Of a stretch of 13,953 nt of DNA, positions 8,716-13,953 are shown in pieces (the first letter of the stretch is position 1; each line of letters opens with the position of its first letter). The notes under the pieces were generated by a model that was not told the DNA's origin, searched no databases, and worked only from the letters and a program-made list of their open reading frames with translations. The position numbers were made by a program, and so were the translations under genes. The DNA comes from Oehlia diaphana. Lineage: Eukaryota; Glomeromycota; Glomeromycetes; Glomerales; Glomeraceae. The stretch spans positions 19,881 through 33,833 of the forward strand of contig QZLH01000362.1 of NCBI GenBank assembly GCA_003833135.1, read 5' to 3'.

Positions 8716-9039
8716 GAAAATCTTTTCAGAAAAAAAAAACCATTTATCTATATAAAGAATTTCAGCCAAAATTTATTTTTTTTCGAAACAATTGTACATA
8801 ATGCATTAACAGTTAAGAAAGATTGGCCTGAATATCATTACTACGTACATATTTCGTCACATGTACATTTTACGAATAATATGTATTTTTATATATATAA
8901 AAGTAAAATATTAATAAGAATAGATTTTATTGGTTTTAAAAAAAAAACGCAAGACACTCTTTTAAAGAAAAAAATTTTCTCATCATTCATTCTTAATAAA
9001 GACCTGTTTTTTATTAGTATGTACGTACGTAATCTTTGA
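8716..9039 (+). pseudogene. long stop-free frame, no early ATG, unknown
   Basis: Plus-strand codons run without a stop from 8716 to a TGA at 9037-9039 (107 sense codons), the longest uninterrupted frame outside the uL22m locus that I found. The stretch from 8785 to 8880 looks most protein-like: Glu-Thr-Ile-Val-His-Asn-Ala-Leu-Thr, then Lys-Lys-Asp-Trp-Pro-Glu-Tyr-His-Tyr-Tyr. The first ATG is at 8881, so an ATG start would give only 52 residues of AT-driven composition. A tcttttcag acceptor-like word ends at 8729. It could be an exon, a decayed gene or chance. No family is recognised. Confidence 0.2.
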
Positions 9040-9867
9040 TGGATGCATTTAACAAATTTTTTCTTTATAATTCATGTAATATGTAAAAATACTGTATGTA
9101 CGCGATGTAATGCATTACCATTTTTTCAAAAAAAAACAAAATTCGATAAGCTATGGATCGAATAGTAATAATTATAAAAAAAAAAAAAAAATTTATTTTA
9201 AAAAAAAAAAGATATAAAAGTATACATTAATAACATCAATACAAATTAAATGTAAGCTATGACAAAACAACGAATGCACCCCACATTAGAATCTTTGTTC
9301 CCATTTCCCTAATTCTTGTTCATTTAAGAATAATGCAAAAATGCAAGAAGTAAATTCATTATTATGAAAAATAATGTACTTTGACAAAAAAAGAAGTTCT
9401 TTTATTTTTTTTTTTTATCGCGTAAGAAATTTAATGTATTATGACGATTAAAAAAAAAAAATTTTTTTTTTCTTCTTAATGTGAGAAAATTAAAAAGAAA
9501 AAAGGGAATTATTATTAAATTTAATTAAAACCGTCGTTATTCACGAGATTATGAATGTAATAAGAAAGGAGTTACGAAATTACTAATCTTTTTTTAATCA
9601 ATTTTGAAGATTTTTTTTGTGGAGATTAATTAGGGTTTATGTTAATCATCCGAGTATAGCCAAGCGTACAATTTTCATTAGGTTTTATGAGTGAGAGAGT
9701 ATGATTTATTACATATAACAGATAATATTTTCGTTTTTTTTTTTTCGTTTGTATTACGAACGTGAAATTAATTGTGACCATTAAATATTTGGTTTTTTTG
9801 AGCAACAAGGAATTTAGGTTAGTGCATATATAATAACGACCCTCCCCCTTTAAATTTGATCCCTTTT
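9040..9867. other. gene-free AT-rich region
   Basis: No gene recognised. It contains TACGTACGTA at 9021-9030 on its left edge, CGCG at 9101 and 9419, A-run clusters (9177-9210) and an A12-T10 junction (9450-9471). A minus-strand frame at 9626-9808 needs a TTG start, has AT-driven composition and is not called. Confidence 0.55.
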
Positions 9868-10112
9868 CTAGGTAAAGAGATGTAAATCAAAAGGCCGAGC
9901 CTCATCACAACTCATAACATGGACATACCCGAAGTCGTTTTTTTTTTTCGATTTTTTTTTTTGATTAACCTCGTATTTTGATTATTAAATGATTTCCATA
10001 ATTTATTATCTTTTGGCAAAAAAAAAATACGTAAAGATTTACAAATTTCATCTAAAATTCCTAATTCTTTTAAACGATTAAGATTAACTGGTGTATCCCA
10101 GTTATTTTTAAT
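9868..10112 (-). pseudogene. two-frame protein-like remnant, unknown family
   Basis: On the minus strand a frame is open from 10112 to a TGA at 9912-9914. It reads as real protein for about 45 residues: Asn-Asn-Trp-Asp-Thr-Pro-Val-Asn-Leu-Asn-Arg-Leu-Lys-Glu-Leu-Gly, then a Cys-Lys-Ser-Leu-Arg helix-like part, then Leu-Pro-Lys-Asp-Asn-Lys-Leu-Trp-Lys-Ser-Phe. It then enters two A11 tracts. In a second frame the sequence again looks coding (Asp-Phe-Gly-Tyr-Val-His-Val-Met-Ser-Cys-Asp-Glu-Ala-Arg) up to a TAG at 9868-9870. No splice pair joins them, so a frameshift at the homopolymers is likelier. There is no ATG: a TAA lies at 10113-10115. Truncated and broken, probably a dead gene fragment. 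Confidence 0.35.
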
Positions 10113-10155
10113 TTAGATTTTTTTTAAAAAAAATATATATATATTTTTTACTTTG

Positions 10156-10260
10156 TACAAACTTCGTACAAACTTAGCACAAATTTAGTACAAACTTCGT
10201 ACAAACTTAGTACAAACTTAGTACAAACTTCGTACAAACTTAGTACAAACTTCGTACAAA
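10156..10260. repeat. 11-bp minisatellite, 9.5 copies, two variants
   Basis: Nine contiguous 11-bp units plus six bases. Units are tacaaactt followed by either cg or ag, in the order C, A, A, C, A, A, C, A, C by the variable base. The third unit is the only further diverged one (cacaaatttag). The array ends exactly at an ATG (10261). Confidence 0.92.
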
Positions 10261-10314
10261 ATGGCGTATATTTTACCTGAGAATTTTTTTGAATTAGATA
10301 ATGATAAAAGATAA
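10261..10314 (+). pseudogene. 18-codon frame abutting the minisatellite
   Basis: The ATG at 10261 directly follows the last partial 11-bp unit. It opens Met-Ala-Tyr-Ile-Leu-Pro-Glu-Asn-Phe-Phe-Glu-Leu-Asp-Asn-Asp-Lys-Arg before TAA. The acidic, non-low-complexity composition resembles the start of a real protein. The Leu-Pro-Glu plus Asp-Asn-Asp-Lys spacing faintly recalls F-box N-termini, but it is too short to assign. It may be a truncated gene start, a micropeptide or chance. Confidence 0.15.
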
Positions 10315-10608
10315 TGATAATTAATATGATTTTCGTAGTTTTTTTTTTTCATAGATATAATGATAAATTTTCATGTGTAAAAGATCATCGAGTTTAGATA
10401 TAAATATATACATATTACGTTTTATTAAATATATTACGTTAACTTTCATTGTTAAAACTTTATGCTCTTAAAATTTAGTAAATTATGCATGAAATTCTTT
10501 TCAAGTCATGATTATCGTATATCATATTATATTATTCCTGTTTAACTGTTAACAGATCAGTTTCTAATCAACCAAGATATGCGGTAAAAGAATACGCCAA
10601 TTTTTGTG
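10315..10608. other. AT-rich spacer, nothing recognised
   Basis: No convincing frame on either strand. A CGCCAATTTTTG word lies at 10595. Confidence 0.5.

Positions 10609-10674
<66 letters not shown>
10609..10674. repeat. T24-A42 homopolymer palindrome
   Basis: Twenty-four T run straight into forty-two A, the largest internal T/A junction in the window. The open frame that crosses it (10606-10806) encodes only poly-Phe, poly-Lys and low-complexity residues and is not a gene. Long homopolymers are prone to length error. Confidence 0.85.
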
Positions 10675-10677
<3 letters not shown>

Positions 10678-10741
10678 AAGATCTCGTACCTAAGAATATT
10701 TTTTCTTTTTTTACACATGATTTTAAAAAAAAAATTTTTCC

Positions 10742-10763
10742 TTTTATTTATTTATTTATTTAT
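10742..10763. repeat. TTTA microsatellite
   Basis: Imperfect ttta tetranucleotide run, followed at 10770-10797 by poly(A) and an aat run. Confidence 0.7.
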
Positions 10764-13049
10764 GTTACAAAAAAAAAAAAATAATAATAATAATAAAATT
10801 AAATAAAAAAAAAAAAACCCATTTTGTTTTAATATATATCCCATATATTCATTATTCATTATCGATAATTTATGGTGTTTCATTTTTATTTTTATTTTAT
10901 AATATATATTTATTTGTGTGTATAATATGCATGAACCCGGATTATAAACCTAAATATGGAATACGACGATATGGTTTAAGCGTAGAAAAGTATTTAATTA
11001 TTATTGTAAAAAAAAAAGAAATACATATTTTTTAAATTGTCACTGAGGGGGGTGAATTTAAAAATGATTTTAATAAATAAAGTAAAATAATATTGGACTT
11101 TTTTTTTAAAAAAAAAAGTAATATGACCATATATTTCACAATTTTGTGTCACACTTTTCAAACATCTTTCTTAGCTTCTTTTTTACAACTTCTTTTTTAA
11201 ATTGACCTAGATCCATAAAGATTTCGTTGTTGTAATTATACATGAAATTGAACAATCGTTATTTTATAATTAATTCTTTTCAAAAGTTTCAATCAAAAAA
11301 AAAAAAAAAAAAAGAGATTCAGGTTCAATTGAAGTAAGATAAGGTAAAACGTTTTCAAATGTAATAAATGTAATATATCATCCTTTTTCTCTGAGAAAAC
11401 ATCACCAAATATAAAAAAGCGAAACATTAAATGAATATGCATTGTTTGAATTCTATTGAAAATTTCAATTGAATTCATCACATCCCGTAATCATCAATTT
11501 AATCTATCTAACTCAAATCATTAAAGTACTCTTCTATTGCATTGAAAAAAAAAATGTATATCTTAAAAACTTGTTTACTCCACAAAGAAACATTTTTTTT
11601 TTACGATCGTACAAAAGCGAAATGATGTGTAAAATACTTAGAATTGAAAGAACCCAAATTTAACATGTAAATCACGCAATTACAACATAATAGATAAAAA
11701 GATCGCGTACAAATATTTCGTACTATTTTTATGATTAGTAACCATTAAAATAAGTATGAAAAAATTTTGATATTCAATAAGCCTTGGAGTTACCAACCCT
11801 CCGCCAAGCATGTACAACAAAAAACTAACATACAATACAATACATAGTAACATCACATCACACCCCACACTTTAAAAAAGGAAAGAACAAAATTAAATTT
11901 GCATAAAAAACTGGAATCCTTTCTTGTTTCTAAATTTTAATTTTCTTTACGTAAAAATTTCGAAAAAAAAAAAAAATTAAAAATAAATATCCGTTATCTT
12001 TGTTTATTTAAACCTTAAATTTTATTAATTCAATCAATGAACCTTCCTTTGTTCATATAATAATAAAATCGGACAACAAATTTATTTGTATCCGGCATTT
12101 GGTATAGGGGGCTTGCATTTTTATGAATAGAGAGATGAGTTAAAGTTTGATTGGTTAGTGACATCTAATATACTGCGGTGGCGCAAAAATGTAAAATCAC
12201 GTGAAATTGAACCTTAAATACTTGATTATGCAAGAGAGTATGAAAAAATTTTTTTTCCAAGTCACAAAAATAATATAAATGGAAGGTTTAAAAAAATATA
12301 ATCACAATAAAGCATGACAAAGGAATTGGATTGTTACCCATTCTAGGAAACCTTTTCTAAAAGGAAATGAATTTTTTTTTTAAGATTCCGCGGATGATGG
12401 AAATCACAAATAACACGTGATATTTGTAAAACATAAGAAATTTTTAGGTTAAAAATAATTTTAGGTAAAAAAAATTATGTGGCGCGAATTTAAGAATTCC
12501 TTGTTTACCGCCAAAAATAAAAAATAAAAACCTTCTATTTCACATTTGATTTCAACCCTTGATTGCCTTAATGTTTATAGTCGCATTACACTTTAATACT
12601 TTTGTTATAAAAACTCTAGGAAAAATGAAAAAGTATCCCACGCCAAAATTTTTTGAACAATATTAACCTACAATTGATTTTAAATATCACATTTCTAGTT
12701 TTAGTTATAATATTGTTAATTAAATGATTGTTTAAATAGCACAAGTTGTACCACGTGTGTGTTACTTATAAACCTGTTTATATGCTGGTTTTTTTTTTTG
12801 GTGATATACTGACATGTTTTTTTAAGTGATGATTAAAGGATTAATATATTAAAAACGAAATTCATTTTAAGAATGACTTTGCATAGGTCATTGTTCTTTG
12901 CCTACATCCTACATTACCTACATTACCTGCCTACATTGACTACATACAAAGAAAAAAAAAATGCATCCTTACCCCACACATTTACTTAAAATTTCTTTTC
13001 AAATAAAGAAAAAATTTTTTTTTTTTTTGATAAATCTTTTTTAAACGAT
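10764..13049. other. gene-free AT-rich region
   Basis: No gene recognised. It holds a T9-A10 junction (11099-11117), poly(A) at about 11296-11313, three CACGTG (12198, 12414, 12752), CGCG at 11704, 12389 and 12483, four TGGCG/CGCCA sites at 12179-12641 and degenerate ctacat repeats at about 12901-12945. Three frames (11293-11481 minus, 11469-11663 plus, 11680-11868 minus) were examined. The last has an internal ATG (11853) giving 57 mostly hydrophobic residues, but its composition is what AT-rich DNA yields. None is called. Confidence 0.5.
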
Positions 13050-13075
13050 ACGCACATGACACACGCACATGACAC
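13050..13075. repeat. 13-bp tandem duplication
   Basis: acgcacatgacac is present twice back to back and followed by a partial attga variation. It is GC-richer than the flanks. Confidence 0.8.
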
Positions 13076-13291
13076 ATTGAAGATACTTGCATGGCGCGTA
13101 AAAAAAAAAAAAGTATTGTTAATATTTATTATATGATATATATGATAATATGTGTGAAACGAATATACATATTATACATATTATATTTATTATACTAATA
13201 TTTTTATACCTAAATTAATTAATTATATATATTACGCGATACTTATGTTCTCATGACCTTAAAGTAAAACTAGGATTTTCCTAAAATGTCG

Positions 13292-13430
13292 TTATAGTAT
13301 CGCGTCAATTCGTTGTTTAATTAATTTCGCTTGTAAATCGATGTCTTTCCCCGCAATTTCTTCTTTACCCGGTGTTCAATTCGTTTGTTTACAAAATTTC
13401 CCTTCAAATGTTCAATTTACTCAAGTTTGA
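13292..13430. other. coding-like island with conflicting frames
   Basis: A stretch of higher GC with protein-like reading in several frames. Minus strand: 27 codons from 13375 to a TAA at 13292-13294, including Gly-Lys-Glu-Glu-Ile-Ala-Gly-Lys-Asp-Ile-Asp-Leu-Gln-Ala-Lys-Leu, an amphipathic helix pattern. It is preceded by an in-frame TGA (13376-13378) and lacks an ATG. A second minus frame is open from 13416 to 13321 (31 codons). Plus strand: ATG 13341 to TGA 13430, 29 residues (Met-Ser-Phe-Pro-Ala-Ile-Ser-Ser-Leu-Pro). I cannot decide which, if any, is genuine. A small exon or decayed gene end on the minus strand seems likeliest from its A/T-biased third positions and charged helix. Confidence 0.25.
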
Positions 13431-13526
13431 CATTATTACTCCGCAAGATAAAAAGGTTTGATTTTCGTAAAAGAGAAAATTGTCCGGTTGATCGTTTTTT
13501 TTTTTTTTTGACGCGTACATAAAACC

Positions 13527-13589
13527 TACATAAGATACATAAGATACATAAGATACATAAGATACATGAATTACATGAATTACATGAAT
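13527..13589. repeat. 9-bp minisatellite in two homogeneous blocks
   Basis: Seven contiguous 9-bp units: four of tacataaga followed by three of tacatgaat. Each block is internally identical, and the change between blocks is abrupt. The period preserves the reading frame, but no gene is seen around it. Confidence 0.9.
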
Positions 13590-13868
13590 GGCGTTTTATT
13601 AATAATTTACATAGAATTAAAAGAAATTATTTATATATTTAATATGTTATAACCTATTAAAGTTAATTATTAATGCAATAGAAAATGACGTATACCATCA
13701 TTATACTTTTTATTGAATTTTCATTGGTCAATTTTCATTATCATAAATCATAACTGATTTTGGTATATATTAAAAATTATATAATTGCATTTAAGTTTAT
13801 TATGCCCGTGATTCTGGTATAACTGATATCATAAAACATTTCATGCATGTAGGCTTTTCTTTTTTACT

Positions 13869-13870
<2 letters not shown>
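13590..13870. other. AT-rich spacer, nothing recognised
   Basis: No open frame, repeat or motif of note on either strand. Confidence 0.5.

Positions 13871-13934
<64 letters not shown>
13871..13934. repeat. poly(T) tract, 64 bases
   Basis: Sixty-four uninterrupted T, then ctttaata and T again to the window end. It could be a genuine tract or partly an assembly product near a contig end. On the minus strand it reads as poly(A), but there is no recognisable retroelement beside it. Confidence 0.85.
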
Positions 13935-13953
13935 CTTTAATATTTTTTTTTTT

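Noticed and set aside
9649..9670. tRNA-like 5' word (gagtatagccaagcg)
   Set aside because: No matching acceptor stem, anticodon arm or GGTTCGA-type B box follows.
9626..9808. 60-residue minus-strand frame
   Set aside because: Depends on a TTG start and has AT-driven composition with a poly-Lys run from a T tract.
10606..10806. 66-residue plus-strand frame
   Set aside because: A translation of the T24-A42 tract and following microsatellites. It encodes poly-Phe and poly-Lys only.
11293..11481. 62-residue minus-strand frame
   Set aside because: Partly plausible in the middle but ends in poly-Phe from a poly(A) tract and lacks motifs. Overlapped by an equally weak plus-strand frame (11469-11663) that needs a TTG start.
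11680..11868. Hydrophobic minus-strand frame resembling a small membrane protein
   Set aside because: The listed start is GTG; from ATG 11853 it is 57 residues. Hydrophobicity is expected from T-rich codons, and nothing else supports it.
1..13953. Dictyostelium or anaerobic gut fungus origin
   Set aside because: Gene density is far too low for Dictyostelium, and a mitochondrial ribosomal protein is not expected in fungi that have hydrogenosomes without mitoribosomes.
1..13953. Prokaryotic or organellar DNA, CRISPR arrays, insertion sequences
   Set aside because: The gene has spliceosomal introns; tandem repeats here are contiguous rather than spacer-separated, and no transposase frame or terminal inverted repeat pair was seen.

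Overview
This is a very AT-rich eukaryotic window (my rough estimate is about 20% GC) with one confidently recognised gene and long gene-poor flanks full of homopolymer tracts and small tandem repeats. The gene has two short GT-AG introns (69 and 73 bp) and encodes a mitochondrial-type large-subunit ribosomal protein uL22m. A low-GC, gene-poor genome with short introns and poly(A)/poly(T) tracts fits an arbuscular mycorrhizal fungus (Glomeromycotina, Rhizophagus-like). This is an inference. A working mitoribosomal protein argues against anaerobic gut fungi, and the low gene density argues against Dictyostelium. No rRNA, tRNA, CRISPR or transposase was recognised.

Layout. 1-5208: non-coding, low-complexity DNA with a perfect 9-bp hairpin (1957-1982), a 9-bp repeat (2406-2432), a 14-bp five-copy repeat (4437-4506), microsatellites and one possible secreted micropeptide frame (2558-2656). 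5209-5371 (minus): a short protein-like remnant split by a frameshift. 5945-6375: a C-containing, almost G-free degenerate minisatellite. 6454-7292 (plus): the uL22m gene, followed by AATAAA at 7511. Its visible first exon carries a good mitochondrial presequence cleavage motif but no in-frame ATG, so the true start is unresolved. 7754-7775: an E-box overlapping a perfect match to the RFX X-box consensus. 8716-9039 (plus): an unusually long stop-free frame without an early ATG. 9868-10112 (minus): a protein-like remnant in two frames. Next to it lie an 11-bp minisatellite (10156-10260) and an 18-codon plus-strand frame. 10609-10674: a T24-A42 palindrome. 13292-13430: a higher-GC, coding-like island with conflicting frames. 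13527-13589: a two-block 9-bp repeat. The window ends in 64 consecutive T.

Only the ribosomal protein has an assigned role: it would be made in the cytosol, imported into mitochondria and placed in the mitoribosomal large subunit near the exit tunnel. The other protein-like pieces look like decayed gene fragments or micro-ORFs. I could not assign them to families. The strongest unexplained signal is compositional: CGCG, TGGCG/CGCCA and CACGTG are far more frequent than the base composition predicts.
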